A stretch of DNA of 64,000 nucleotides from CBFFRJ01 sp963530515 (GCA_963530515.1 CAUSEC010000019.1:1-64000), one strand, 5' to 3'. Counted from the first letter of the stretch, positions 44,337-53,785 are shown. Numbers and translations: made by a program. Notes: generated by a model from the letters alone, not told the origin.

Positions 44337-45257
44337 ATGCCCGAGATGATGTCCTTACTGAAAGCGCTGGCGGTACAAGAGGGGTACAACCTGACGGCAC
44401 TGCCTGATGTGCGCATTTTGCGCTCCGACAGGCCGCTTGCCAGAACGCCGGTGCTTTACGATCCGGGGATCGTGATTGTCTGTCAGGGCAGTAAACGCGG
44501 TTATTTTGGTCAGCAGACCTATTTATATGACGAACAACACTACCTGGCGGTTTCGGTGCCGGTGCCGTTTGTGATGGAAACCGACGCGTCGGCAGAACAT
44601 CCGTTGCTGGCGATATATATGCATCTGGATTTTCAGCTTGCCGCTGAACTGATATTGCAGATTGAACAGCATGACGTCCCGCATCTTCCCGCCGCGCCGC
44701 AAAGTATGATGTCGAGCCCAATGGACGACGGGGTAAAAACCGCCGTGCTGCGGTTGCTTGAAGCCCTGAACAATCCGCTTGAGGCGGCGATCCTCGGCCC
44801 CGCGCGAGTGCGTGAGCTCTATTTCCGTGTACTGACAGGAGCACAGGGCAAGGCCATGCGTGCCGCACTGGCCTTGCAGGGGCAGTTTGGCAAAATCGGC
44901 AAAGTGCTCCAGCGCATCCATGCCACTTACGCTGAGCCATTAACGCTGACGCAACTGGCAATGGAAGCCGGAATGAGCGTGCCGACGTTTCACAGCCATT
45001 TCAAAGCGATAACCCGCATGCCGCCGATGCAGTATGTAAAATCGGTGCGCCTTCACCAGGCGAGGATGCTGATGGTGCGCCAGCAACTCACCGCCGCCGC
45101 CGCGAGTTACGCCGTCGGCTATGAAAGCCCGTCACAATTTAATCGCGAGTTCAAACGCCTGTTTGGTCTGCCACCGGCAGAGGAGATAAAACGCATGCAG
45201 CGTAACTTCGCCGTTCCGCCCGCGCAGCAAGCGTCAGTGTTTGTTTCATCGCATTAG
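44337..45257 (+). CDS. AraC-family transcriptional regulator (YqhC-like)
   Basis: The 306-residue protein has an N-terminal AraC_N sensor domain (GIVIVCQGSKRGYFGQQTYLYDEQHYLAVSVPVPF) and two C-terminal helix-turn-helices (LTQLAMEAGMSVPTFHSHFK and ASYAVGYESPSQFNREFKRLFG). YqhC-type regulators sense aldehydes and activate a neighbouring oxidoreductase gene, which matches the divergent SDR. The ATG at 44337 follows GAGG by seven bases; the GTG just upstream is less likely. Confidence 0.85.
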   Translation: MPEMMSLLKALAVQEGYNLTALPDVRILRSDRPLARTPVLYDPGIVIVCQGSKRGYFGQQTYLYDEQHYLAVSVPVPFVMETDASAEHPLLAIYMHLDFQLAAELILQIEQHDVPHLPAAPQSMMSSPMDDGVKTAVLRLLEALNNPLEAAILGPARVRELYFRVLTGAQGKAMRAALALQGQFGKIGKVLQRIHATYAEPLTLTQLAMEAGMSVPTFHSHFKAITRMPPMQYVKSVRLHQARMLMVRQQLTAAAASYAVGYESPSQFNREFKRLFGLPPAEEIKRMQRNFAVPPAQQASVFVSSH

Positions 45258-45565
45258 GGGGTGCTTAGCGCGGCTGAATATACCGTGAAGGGGTGAGTAT
45301 CATCTTTGGGGGGGCTGGCCCGAAGGGGGAGTTTCACACTGAGGGGTTGATGGGAGCGAAAAGCAGACGGTAGAGAAAAAATTATCACCAGAGTGAGTGC
45401 TGGGTAAGGTAATTCCTCGAACAATTCCGCTTGGGGCGGAGAATATAGTTATAAATATAAATAACGAAGTTGTTAAGTGAACTTCATCACACTAATTTTT
45501 TTGTTTGTCGTTAGGATTTAGAATTCCCGAGTAAGCCATTTGTTTTAAATAGAAATGGGGTAATA
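45258..45565. other. Intergenic, left edge of the AT-rich island
   Basis: About 300 bases in which composition falls from G-rich (to about 45360) to strongly AT-rich. No gene, tRNA or clear attachment-site repeat is visible. Confidence 0.4.
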
Positions 45566-46468
45566 ATGAAATATGAAAAGAGCCTTAAAACTGAAAGGCA
45601 CCACTGGTGGCCACAAACAATTTCTAAATATTGGGTAAATTCAAGAGGGTTCATTAATAGAATGAATACAAGGGGAGAAAGTACCGAAGTAAAACCGAAA
45701 TCCTTAGCAGTGATAAAAAATGGTCATATAATTAAATTCAGCGACAACCCAGAAAAGAGGTCGGATTTTGATCAAAATTTCGAATATTTTTTTGATAAAG
45801 CAGACAGTAATTCAAACGCAATAATAAAGTTATTATCAGAAATTCGATTTAAGCACTTTCAATGTGAGGGTGAAAGCTCTATCAAATCTAATGCTTGTTC
45901 GTCAGAAGAACATGAATTGCTCATAGAAATAATTGTTTCCCTAGCAGTAAGAAGCCCAATGTATAGGGATGGGTGTATAGCTATTGCTGAAAAAATTAGG
46001 GGAGAGATACGGGCGCTAGAGAAGGATAGATTGATTGCTCTGAATATGAGAGATGCTCTTGAAAATATCACAACCCATATAGAAAACGAAGCATCAATTT
46101 ATCTTCTTCTAAGTAAAGAAAAAGAATTTATTTTTGGTGATGGATTTTATCATGACATTTCAACAGTTACTATACCAAGTAGATCACCAACATTAGTATG
46201 CCCACTTACACCTCATATATGTGTCATTATTGATGCAAAAGAAAGAAAAAAAGATGATTCGTTAATATCAGTAGCAGTAAATGAGGAAGAAGTGACAATC
46301 TGTAATGACACTATCCAAATATATTCAAAAAATGAAATATTTTATAGGGCAGATAAGCCTATATTATCTGAGTACTTTAAAGATAATATAAGAAAAAAAT
46401 ATTACCATTATGACAACCCACTATTAAAGTTACTTGAAAAAATCAAGGCGCAAAATCATTCAAGTTAG
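45566..46468 (+). CDS. DUF4238-like protein of unknown function
   Basis: The 300-residue protein is soluble, with no signal peptide. Its layout resembles DUF4238: an N-terminal ERHHWWPQTISKYWVNSRG (family H-x-x-P segment), a central helical region with VSLAVRSPMYRDG, and a C-terminal FGDGFYHDIS...LVCPLTPHICVIID. The molecular function of DUF4238 is unknown; members are common in mobile and defence-rich regions. The gene is strongly AT-rich, with many ATA and AGA codons, and lies beside a decayed integrase, so it is almost certainly acquired. Confidence 0.55.
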   Translation: MKYEKSLKTERHHWWPQTISKYWVNSRGFINRMNTRGESTEVKPKSLAVIKNGHIIKFSDNPEKRSDFDQNFEYFFDKADSNSNAIIKLLSEIRFKHFQCEGESSIKSNACSSEEHELLIEIIVSLAVRSPMYRDGCIAIAEKIRGEIRALEKDRLIALNMRDALENITTHIENEASIYLLLSKEKEFIFGDGFYHDISTVTIPSRSPTLVCPLTPHICVIIDAKERKKDDSLISVAVNEEEVTICNDTIQIYSKNEIFYRADKPILSEYFKDNIRKKYYHYDNPLLKLLEKIKAQNHSS

Positions 46469-46557
46469 TGAAATAAAGAGTTTCGTAAGCTGCATAAAGT
46501 ATAACTAGTCGGCAACGGCAGCTCCTGACGCAGGACTGCTGTTGCAGCCCACATAAA

Positions 46558-47152
46558 TTAGACTTCAAAAGACTCAGATATCTCCAGGGTATCATCCACT
46601 TCAATACCAAGATAACGGACTGTACTGTCGAATTTTTGTTACCTAACAGTAGCTGGATTACTCGAAGATTCTTCGTTTTTTTATAGATCAGATATGGCTT
46701 GGTTCTGAGCATAGAATGCGTACTGCACAAAGTCCCGTTGAAACCCAGCGACTCAATTCATCCATAAATAAATACGGTTATATTGCCTGGTTGCGATATG
46801 TCGTAAAGAACCGTCGGGGACGGGAAATAAGTAGATGAGCCATTTTGAACCATGTGGCTACAGCCTCTCTGGTTCCCTTAGTCAGTTCAAACTGAGCAGG
46901 ACTGCACGTTGTTTGCTGAAGCACTGTTGCTCTGCTCGAAACAGAGTGCCCATACGCCACATCAGCTACTTTTAGCTTAACCAGATTACAGCCCCGAAGT
47001 TTTCTGTCCAGAGCCATGTTAAACAGAGCCAAATCGCGGATTTTTACTTCCAGCTCAAGACGGATACGAATTCCCCTGCTATGAGAAATCTGAAGAGGGC
47101 ATTTCTGGCCAATATTGCGGCACTTGTTCCAGGGGAATGTTGTCATGCTCAA
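46558..47152 (-). pseudogene. Decayed tyrosine-type recombinase/integrase
   Basis: Read on the minus strand, fragments line up in order with one integrase: MSMTTFPWNKCRNIGQKCPL, RDLALFNMALDRKLRGCNLVKLKVADV, then in another frame STRQYNRI-like and CSTHSMLRTKPYLIYKKTKNLRVIQLLLG, then in a third frame DSTVRYLGIEVDDTLE ending at 46558. At least two frameshifts and a gap break it, and the HSMRRTK catalytic Arg is Leu. It is inactive. It marks the surrounding AT-rich DNA as a former mobile element. Confidence 0.85.
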
Positions 47153-47711
47153 TCTCCATTGAGTTAGGAGATGTGATTATAGTTGTCCCATATGGGAGAG
47201 GAGTGGACATTGTTCTTTCAGGATCACCCAATCTACATACTAGAGTATATCTAAAAGAGATTTTTGCGGATTTCGCGGGTGCTTATAAGCTGAACAATCA
47301 AGCAACCTTCCCGATTAATAATACCTGCTGCATCTGAATGAAAATAAACAACTCATCTCAAATATTACATGATAAGTTTTAGCCACTCTAACATAGTGCA
47401 CAAATGTTATTAACCATTGTGCGTGGGGAATAAAACCTCGACATGAAATATTCACCCGTTAGGGCTATACATATCCGATTTTTGTTGTTTATAATGTGCA
47501 GTAATACTCTACGGAATTAAACATTATGCGTTTGTGACTGTATGGGAGTGTTTTTTTATGCATACTTAGAATGAAAATCATGGGGTTTCACGAGGTGAAA
47601 AAATTTTTAGGACTTATGTGGATAAAAATCAATTAACAATTAATATTTAACTATGTTTACTTTTCACATATTAAAATCATACAATCACTACTATTTCTAG
47701 AAGAGGTTGTC
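47153..47711. other. AT-rich intergenic stretch in the island
   Basis: Some 560 bases with no supported gene. A 66-codon plus-strand frame (47137-47337) overlaps the integrase remnant and has no recognisable domain. The promoter of the lipoprotein gene presumably lies in the last 150 bases. Confidence 0.4.
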
Positions 47712-48593
47712 ATGCATTACAAATATTTTATTATAGTGATGTTTTTGCTGGGCGTTACTGCCTGTACATCATCACCTTATCCATTGTCAGATCAGAATAC
47801 ATTCAATACCATATATAAAAGCATGTCTGATGCAGCAAAAAAATGCAATAACATAATAGATAGTAAATTTAGTTGTGATTATATAGCGATTACAGATGCC
47901 AATCTAAATGACTTATCGGCCTATTACTCTAATGAGGCAACTAATAGAGACCGTGCAACAATTATTTCTGGAGAGGGGACTTTTTATGGAGCCATTGCAG
48001 CGTTGGCAGGTTCATTGACAGGGACTACAGGGTTGCTAAATACCGGTATTGGCGTGACAGCATTTTCAAGTGCCGCTGGTAGCCATTATAGTACAAAAAA
48101 TCAGTCAGAAGTTTTTTCTAAAGCAACAGAAATTAGTCGTTGTTATCAAAGGAATATTACTGAATTGGGTGATTTAGGATTAACAATTCTTTTAATAAAT
48201 TCATCAGACGACTCTCCATTTGTTGCCAAAAATACAATTCAAGCTATTCAGTCCCGAGTAATTAAATTACAAAGCGGGGTCAATAGTGGGTTGCGTGAAA
48301 TATTGATGCCTGGTGTTACTGTCGATCAAATGATCACTCTTGTGAAAAACGCAACCCCAGAAAAAAAACCAAAAGAAAACGATTCCACGGCATTGGCTGA
48401 GGCCATGAAAAATCAAGCTGGAACCGCATCGTTAATAAAAATATTAGTTCAAAATAATTCTTCCGTAACTCTAGAACAACAATCTGCAAGTATCGATTCA
48501 CAAGCGAAGAATTTGGTGAATGAAATGAAAGCCATTGCTATAGCATTGCCGGCTAAATTAGATCTATGTACAACCTCAGTTTCTCAGGGATAG
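47712..48593 (+). CDS. Predicted lipoprotein of unknown function, with a glycine-rich hydrophobic segment
   Basis: The 293-residue protein has a lipoprotein signal with lipobox GVTAC (Cys18). A Gly/Ala-rich hydrophobic stretch at about 88-120 (FYGAIAALAGSLTGTTGLLN...) could insert in or along a membrane, and a helical, Gln/Ser-rich C-terminal part follows. GAGG lies six bases before the ATG. It is the first gene of a same-strand group with a three-helix membrane protein and an M15-type peptidase. Spanin-like or pore-associated roles are conceivable, but no family is recognised. Strongly AT-rich, hence acquired. Confidence 0.65.
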   Translation: MHYKYFIIVMFLLGVTACTSSPYPLSDQNTFNTIYKSMSDAAKKCNNIIDSKFSCDYIAITDANLNDLSAYYSNEATNRDRATIISGEGTFYGAIAALAGSLTGTTGLLNTGIGVTAFSSAAGSHYSTKNQSEVFSKATEISRCYQRNITELGDLGLTILLINSSDDSPFVAKNTIQAIQSRVIKLQSGVNSGLREILMPGVTVDQMITLVKNATPEKKPKENDSTALAEAMKNQAGTASLIKILVQNNSSVTLEQQSASIDSQAKNLVNEMKAIAIALPAKLDLCTTSVSQG

Positions 48594-48850
48594 TCTAAAT
48601 TTCTAACCGTAAGAAATATAAACACTTCACAAGCTTTCATGGGGGTTGTATCTTTGACTACTTACTCAATTAACAAAAAAACAACAATGCTCATGGCATA
48701 TTTGTATCCACCTCTGAGTTAAAACCAAATACCATTGGAAACGTTATCTTGAGCTGGCAGAGCACATATTTACTTTGAAACTATGGGCGGTAATTAAAAA
48801 GGGCATGTATGTTGGATTTTTAAAATCAACAAAGCAAAAGCGAGGTGTAA

Positions 48851-49318
48851 ATGAATGGGGTAATTTCTTCAGAACTTGAATCTATAATTGGATTGCTACT
48901 AGCAGTTAGTATAGCATCTGAAAGATTGGTGGAAATTATTAAGGGGTATTTCCCATGGCTGAATGAAGAGAAGCAGAACCCAGTCAGTGAGGGGCGTCGA
49001 AAATCCGCATTACAACTATTAGCTGTTTCAGCTGGTATTGTTACGGCATTTTTAGCACAACCTATTCTCGCTGATAGTCTCTCTAATATGAACAACCAAG
49101 GACTGAAAATTCTTTCTGTGGGCCTTTTGGCGAGCGGGGGTTCAGCATTTTGGAATGCAATTCTAAGTTATATGTTGCAAGTAAAAAACCTGAAAAAACA
49201 AGAAGTGAAGTTATCGTCTTCTCAATATTCGAAACACCCTAACGGCATTCATCAAGATCTAGACCTTGGAGAAGAACAGGTCAGCTCGAACGAGTGTTAT
49301 ACCCCGGAGGAAAAATAA
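48851..49318 (+). CDS. Small membrane protein with three helices, holin-like position
   Basis: The 155-residue protein has predicted helices at about 8-30, 52-72 and 85-110, and a polar C-terminal tail (QEVKLSSSQYSKHPNG...). The SERLVEIIKGYFPWL segment after helix 1 is amphipathic. GAGG lies four bases before the ATG. The peptidase gene starts two bases after its stop, so the two are translationally linked. Size, topology and the link to a signal-less cell-wall peptidase recall a phage holin, but I recognise no named holin family. Confidence 0.62.
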   Translation: MNGVISSELESIIGLLLAVSIASERLVEIIKGYFPWLNEEKQNPVSEGRRKSALQLLAVSAGIVTAFLAQPILADSLSNMNNQGLKILSVGLLASGGSAFWNAILSYMLQVKNLKKQEVKLSSSQYSKHPNGIHQDLDLGEEQVSSNECYTPEEK

Positions 49319-49319
49319 T

Positions 49320-49730
49320 ATGGCTTGGCGAGTAGCTGAAAGTCTTAAGGTACTGCGAGAGCAGATCAATCAAATAGCACCAAACCGCAGCAAAGCTAGC
49401 GATGGTACTATTGGGGATACAGCTCACGCATCCACAAATTCTGACCATAATCCCCACGTGATGGATGGGAATATTGGGGTTGTTACTGCTCTGGATATCA
49501 CACATGATCCTAATGATGGATGTGATGTTCAGAAGATAGTGGATGCTCTTGTCCAGAGTAAAGACAAACGTATTAAATATATCATCTGGAACAAAAAAAT
49601 AATAAGCTCTTATGTTCAGCCATGGGAATGGAGAGACTATAATGGAAAAAACCCACATACCAAACATTTCCATTTATCAGTGTTACCTAGTAAAGCCCTC
49701 TACGATAGCAAATTGAGTTGGTTAATATAA
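49320..49730 (+). CDS. M15-type peptidoglycan peptidase, endolysin-like
   Basis: The 136-residue protein has the metal-site pattern of M15/VanY-like phage peptidases: SDHNPH (41-46), VVTALDITHDP with Asp59, and NPHTKHFHLSV with His116 and His118. Family members cut peptide cross-links, for example L-Ala-D-Glu. No signal peptide is present, so it needs help to cross the inner membrane. GGAGG lies nine bases before the ATG at 49320; a longer in-frame reading from 49266 is rejected. It directly follows a holin-like gene and is followed by a strong terminator. Confidence 0.75.
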   Translation: MAWRVAESLKVLREQINQIAPNRSKASDGTIGDTAHASTNSDHNPHVMDGNIGVVTALDITHDPNDGCDVQKIVDALVQSKDKRIKYIIWNKKIISSYVQPWEWRDYNGKNPHTKHFHLSVLPSKALYDSKLSWLI

Positions 49731-49768
49731 CTTAAAATAAAATTCATTCGGTTTTTATATTAATTATA

Positions 49769-49801
49769 AAGTAGCCCTTAGGTGTGAGGGGCTACTTTTC
49801 T
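49769..49801 (+). terminator. Terminator after the M15-type peptidase gene
   Basis: AAAGTAGCCC (49769-49778) pairs perfectly with GGGCTACTTT (49790-49799), followed by T residues. It closes the lipoprotein-membrane protein-peptidase transcript. Confidence 0.85.
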
Positions 49802-50133
49802 AATACAATCTAATCTTACTGTTTTTATACGAGTGATGTAGTCGACAAAATTAACCATGAGAATAGAGTTTTCTAGAATCACTAAACGCCCACACCTGGC
49901 ACACAGCAGGCCACCCTCACTCAGCATCTGCATCAGGGGGCATACATACCAGCTTAAGACAGCCATTCCCTGCGTCTCTGCATAACGTGACACCAGAAAA
50001 GATTACAGGTGCGAGTTTTCACGCGACGGGGCTCATTCGGAAAAGCCCACGATCCACCAGCACGGAATGCGGGTGTGACACCAACGGGAAAAATAGGGTG
50101 ACTATAAACATGCGAATAAAAACGAAATAGTAC
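49802..50133. other. Intergenic, right edge of the AT-rich island
   Basis: No gene is supported. A 71-codon minus-strand frame has no ribosome binding site or family match. The sequence could hold island-boundary debris; no direct repeat with the left edge was seen by eye. Confidence 0.35.
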
Positions 50134-50160
50134 TAAATTTCTTCCATTTACAGCCGATAT
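50134..50160 (+). promoter_or_regulatory. Sigma-28 (FliA) promoter of flxA
   Basis: TAAATTTC, 11 bases, then GCCGATAT closely matches the FliA consensus, 24 bases before the flxA ATG. Confidence 0.85.
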
Positions 50161-50184
50161 ACCTGTTTATTCAGGAGGAAATGT

Positions 50185-50508
50185 ATGTCTATCTCAATCC
50201 AAACCAATACCTCTGTCGGGACTTCGAGTAACGCCACGCCCAACGGCGGATCGGAAATTGCCAAAATCTCAAGACAAATTCAGGTGCTCACCGCAAAGCT
50301 TGGGAAGATCCCCTCAGAAGAGGGCATGACGGCGGAACAGAAGAAAGAAAAAGCCGCATTGATCCAGCAGCAAATTCAAAGCCTGAAGGCTGAAGTGGAA
50401 CAGCTGTTGAAAAAGCAGGCGGAGAAAGCGGAGAAAAAAGACACGCCGAACCCGTCTGATAATAAAGATGATAAAAACACTACCAATACGATTGATATTC
50501 ACGTCTGA
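50185..50508 (+). CDS. flxA: FlxA-like flagellar-regulon protein
   Basis: The 107-residue protein matches FlxA: a Ser/Thr/Asn-rich N-terminus (MSISIQTNTSVGTSSNATPNG), SEIAKISRQIQVLTAKLGKI, then a coiled coil (about 50-85, KEKAALIQQQIQSLKAEVEQLLKKQAEKAEKK). FlxA is a FliA-dependent gene in E. coli with unknown function, and the expected FliA promoter is present here. The ATG follows AGGAGG. It lies right at the edge of the AT-rich island, as flxA in E. coli lies beside prophage DNA. Confidence 0.85.
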   Translation: MSISIQTNTSVGTSSNATPNGGSEIAKISRQIQVLTAKLGKIPSEEGMTAEQKKEKAALIQQQIQSLKAEVEQLLKKQAEKAEKKDTPNPSDNKDDKNTTNTIDIHV

Positions 50509-50547
50509 CACGTGCCCTGACAGGGCTATGTTGTCGTTAAGCCTGTT

Positions 50548-51471
50548 TTAACCCCCGTTTGCATAAGCGGAATCACGCAATCTTTGCTGCATGAAATCAA
50601 TGAGCGTGCGTGTTTTCGCGGGCAGGTAACGGCGGTCTGAATACAGTGCGAACAATTGCAATGGCGCAGGCGATTGTTCGCACTCAACCTCGATTAACCG
50701 TCCATCGTTAATGTAGGGCTGGCAGGCTTGCTTCGACAAAATAGCAAAACCTACACCGGCCACCGCCGCGCGTCCTGCCATCTCTCCGCTGTTTACCCGG
50801 TAATGGCCGTTAACCTTAATGGTCTCGAATCCCCCCTTTGAATGAACAAATTGCCAGGGCGCTCCCTTCAGAGCACTGACCGTTGTAATACAGGGCAATA
50901 CTTCAAATTGCTGGATATGAGAAGGGGTGCCGTAACGCTCAATAATGGATGGGGCAGCAACGACAGTGCAGGGGATTGTCACCAGATGACGGGCAATATA
51001 GTCACTGTCATCCATCTGACCACGGGTAACAATAATGGCGACATCAAGATCGTCTCTCAGGGATTCGAGCCCGGACAAATTGGTGACGCAGCTTATTTCT
51101 ACGTCCGGGTACTGGCAGGCAAAATCGGCAATAACAGATCCCAGCAATGCAGGGCCGATTTCATTGGGGATACAGAGGCGTAAGGGACCTTTAAGTTGCA
51201 TTTGCCGCAGCGTTAATTCGGTCTCCGTTTGCTCAAGGGCTTCCAGCAATGGCTTCGCGCGGGTGTAGAGAAGGTGCCCCGCCTGGGTGAGTTTCATGTG
51301 TCGGGTGCTGCGTTCGATGAGCTGAAGATTCAGTTTGTCTTCTAACTGCGAAATACAACGACTGACATTTGATGTTGGCATTTCAAGGACTTTTGAAGCC
51401 CCAACAAAGCTTTCTCTTTCAACCACCGCGATGAACACGTTCAGGGTATTAAAATCCAGAGCCGGACGCAT
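50548..51471 (-). CDS. LysR-family transcriptional regulator
   Basis: The 307-residue protein has the LysR winged helix (ASKVLEMPTSNVSRCISQLEDKLN) and a substrate-binding-fold domain of the CrgA/DmlR type. It is divergent from an MFS transporter gene across about 100 bases, and is the likely regulator of it. Confidence 0.85.
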   Translation of the reverse strand: MRPALDFNTLNVFIAVVERESFVGASKVLEMPTSNVSRCISQLEDKLNLQLIERSTRHMKLTQAGHLLYTRAKPLLEALEQTETELTLRQMQLKGPLRLCIPNEIGPALLGSVIADFACQYPDVEISCVTNLSGLESLRDDLDVAIIVTRGQMDDSDYIARHLVTIPCTVVAAPSIIERYGTPSHIQQFEVLPCITTVSALKGAPWQFVHSKGGFETIKVNGHYRVNSGEMAGRAAVAGVGFAILSKQACQPYINDGRLIEVECEQSPAPLQLFALYSDRRYLPAKTRTLIDFMQQRLRDSAYANGG

Positions 51472-51574
51472 TGATTATCCCATTTATGATAATAATGAGT
51501 GCCATTTTTACCATCTAATGAACATCTTTGATAGCGATTACACTCGGGTATCTTTCATCCACAGGTGACTTGCT

Positions 51575-52783
51575 ATGCCACTTGCTACATCAACATATAA
51601 TCAAAAAGCCCTCATGCGGATAGCCATTGTTATGGCGTTTATCCAGTTCGCTAATGCCCTGGAATACATGGCGTTAACGCCTGTTTTTGCGTTTATGGCA
51701 GACGGGTTTTCAGTACCTGTATCGTTTTCTGGCTATGTCTCGGGAATGTATACGCTGGGGGCTGTGCTTTCGGGTATGGCTGCTTTTTACTGGATTGACC
51801 GATTTAATAAAAAACAATTCTTGCTGATGAATATGGCGCTGCTGGGAATACTCACCTTTTTGCCTGCGCTCACCACGCATTTTGGAACGCTTCTGGCACT
51901 ACGATTTTTCGCAGGATGGGTTGGCGGAACGACAATGGGAGTAGGGACGAGTATTTTAATCAATGCTGCCCCGGCAAACTTACGCGGGAAAATGCTGGCA
52001 ACGGTGATTGCCTCATTTTCGATGGTCAGTATCGTCGGTATGCCCGCGATATTATTTTTATGCACGCACTATGGCTGGCATGCCGCGCTTGGGTTAATCA
52101 GCTCACTTTGCCTGCTGTCTTTACCGTTAATCGTCTTTATTATCCCTAAGGATACGATCTCAGCAAAGGTGAAGGCCCAGCGGACTATAGATTTTCAAAC
52201 CTTACTTTTCGCCACGTGTACGGCGCTGGCACAATTTAGTCCAATGCTGATTATTCCCATTTTGACGCCATTAATGACGCAGCATATGGGGCTGGCACAA
52301 AATCAGTTGCCTTTATTATTCTTAAGCGGAGGCATTGCAGGTTATCTGTCTACAAAAATAACAGGTCTGCTGACTGTGCGTTTATCTGCGCTAACATTGG
52401 CAATCCTTTCAACGTTATTCTTTATAGCCAGCCTGCTGATCCCTGCGATGGGTTCTCATCATGCAGCGATGTTTATTATCTTATTTCTTGGGGCATCATA
52501 TATCCGACTTGTTTGCGCGTCGTCGGTTGCTCTGCGGTATCCTGCGGATGCACAACGTGCCAGTTTTTCTTCCCTACAGACGGCCATTATGTTTCTGATA
52601 ACCACGCTCGCATTTTTTCTGTCTTCCTTATTGTTACCTGACCAGGGATTAACCCCGCAAAATATAAACAAGCTGCTGGTGGTCTGTGCATTATCGGCAT
52701 CGGGGTTTCCTGTCATGGTCATCCTTCTCGAAAAGAAACTGGCTAAACGCACGCTCCAGCCTGGCCCTCTCAGCACGGATTAG
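51575..52783 (+). CDS. MFS transporter, AraJ/arabinose-efflux type
   Basis: The 402-residue protein has about twelve helices, with an MFS loop (FYWIDRFNKKQFLLMNM) and a YMALTPVFAFMADGF first-helix region as seen in AraJ-type exporters. It probably exports a small metabolite or drug under control of the divergent LysR protein. Confidence 0.83.
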   Translation: MPLATSTYNQKALMRIAIVMAFIQFANALEYMALTPVFAFMADGFSVPVSFSGYVSGMYTLGAVLSGMAAFYWIDRFNKKQFLLMNMALLGILTFLPALTTHFGTLLALRFFAGWVGGTTMGVGTSILINAAPANLRGKMLATVIASFSMVSIVGMPAILFLCTHYGWHAALGLISSLCLLSLPLIVFIIPKDTISAKVKAQRTIDFQTLLFATCTALAQFSPMLIIPILTPLMTQHMGLAQNQLPLLFLSGGIAGYLSTKITGLLTVRLSALTLAILSTLFFIASLLIPAMGSHHAAMFIILFLGASYIRLVCASSVALRYPADAQRASFSSLQTAIMFLITTLAFFLSSLLLPDQGLTPQNINKLLVVCALSASGFPVMVILLEKKLAKRTLQPGPLSTD

Positions 52784-52879
52784 CCAATGCCCGGTGCTGA
52801 CACAAACCCGACGTTGCGACTGTGCGTTATGGTCGCAACGTCTGCGCAAAAAACTGTCCCTTGAAACGGTGATGCTTTT

Positions 52880-53785
52880 TTATTTCGCTGGATTATTGCT
52901 GGCAGAGTGAATCGTTAAAAGATCCTCAATTATCCCTGGGCCAACAGGTTTCCATGCCAGGCGTTCCTGGGTAAGCGTACCAGACGCCGACATATCATGG
53001 TTAATAAGCAAACTCATCCAGCCAAAATGCTCTTTTGCCTCTTTCGCTGAGATACGTTTAACCGGCACGTTCAGAGCATAACCGATAACCTCAGCCAGAC
53101 TGCGCAGGGGGATCCCTTCTTCGGCTACCGCATGATAACGACTACCAGGGATATTTTTCTCCAGTGCGCGTAAATAGACTTCAGCCACATCGCTGATATG
53201 CACCGCTGACCAACGGTTTTGGCCCTCTTCAACATATCCGGATACGCCTTTCTGGCGGGCAAGTTTGATGAGTTCTGTAATTAATCCTTGTTTACTGGTG
53301 TCGTGAACCTGCGGCAAGCGTACTACCGAAACGCTGACGCCGCGCTGCGCAACGGCAAGTCCTGCTAATTCCGTGGCCCGGCGCGGGTTTGGATTTTCGG
53401 CATTGAAGTTATCTTCTGTTGCCAGGGTATGATGGCCCGTCGCCCCCATCGCAACGCCCGAGGTAATGATCAAGGGTTTCTGAGTCCCTTCCAGAGCGGC
53501 TCCCAGTGCTTCAATCACACGTCGATCATTTTCACAGTTGGCAACAAACGTAGAGAAATCGTGATTAAAAGCCGTATGGATCACGCCATCGGCCAAAGCG
53601 GCTCCGCGCTGCAGGCTTTGCAGATCGTCTAAATTACCGAAACAGGGCTCAGCGCCAGTCTCCACAAGTTGTTTTGCCCCTTCAGGGCTTCTGACTAAAC
53701 CAAGCACCTGATGTCCTGCAGCAAAGAGTTCACGGGTAATGTGTGAGCCGATAAATCCGGTCGCGCCGGTAAGAAAAATACGCAC
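52880..53785 (-). CDS. NAD(P)-dependent epimerase/reductase (extended SDR)
   Basis: The 301-residue protein has the extended-SDR cofactor motif TGATGFIGSH (7-16) and a Rossmann fold. The usual Tyr-x-x-x-Lys is not obvious (the candidate region is NFNAENPNPRRATELAGLAV), as in many atypical SDRs. Substrate unknown. It is divergent from the AraC gene across about 120 bases and probably regulated by it. Confidence 0.8.
   Translation of the reverse strand: MRIFLTGATGFIGSHITRELFAAGHQVLGLVRSPEGAKQLVETGAEPCFGNLDDLQSLQRGAALADGVIHTAFNHDFSTFVANCENDRRVIEALGAALEGTQKPLIITSGVAMGATGHHTLATEDNFNAENPNPRRATELAGLAVAQRGVSVSVVRLPQVHDTSKQGLITELIKLARQKGVSGYVEEGQNRWSAVHISDVAEVYLRALEKNIPGSRYHAVAEEGIPLRSLAEVIGYALNVPVKRISAKEAKEHFGWMSLLINHDMSASGTLTQERLAWKPVGPGIIEDLLTIHSASNNPAK

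Noticed and set aside
47137..47337. 66-codon plus-strand ORF at the integrase remnant
   Set aside because: It overlaps the pseudogene start, has no domain, and appears by chance in AT-rich DNA.
49778..49993. 71-codon minus-strand ORF after the peptidase gene
   Set aside because: It overlaps the terminator, lacks a ribosome binding site and has no recognisable family.
45258..50133. An intact prophage in the AT-rich island
   Set aside because: Only a broken integrase and an endolysin-like gene suggest phage. No capsid, tail, terminase, repressor or replication genes are present.
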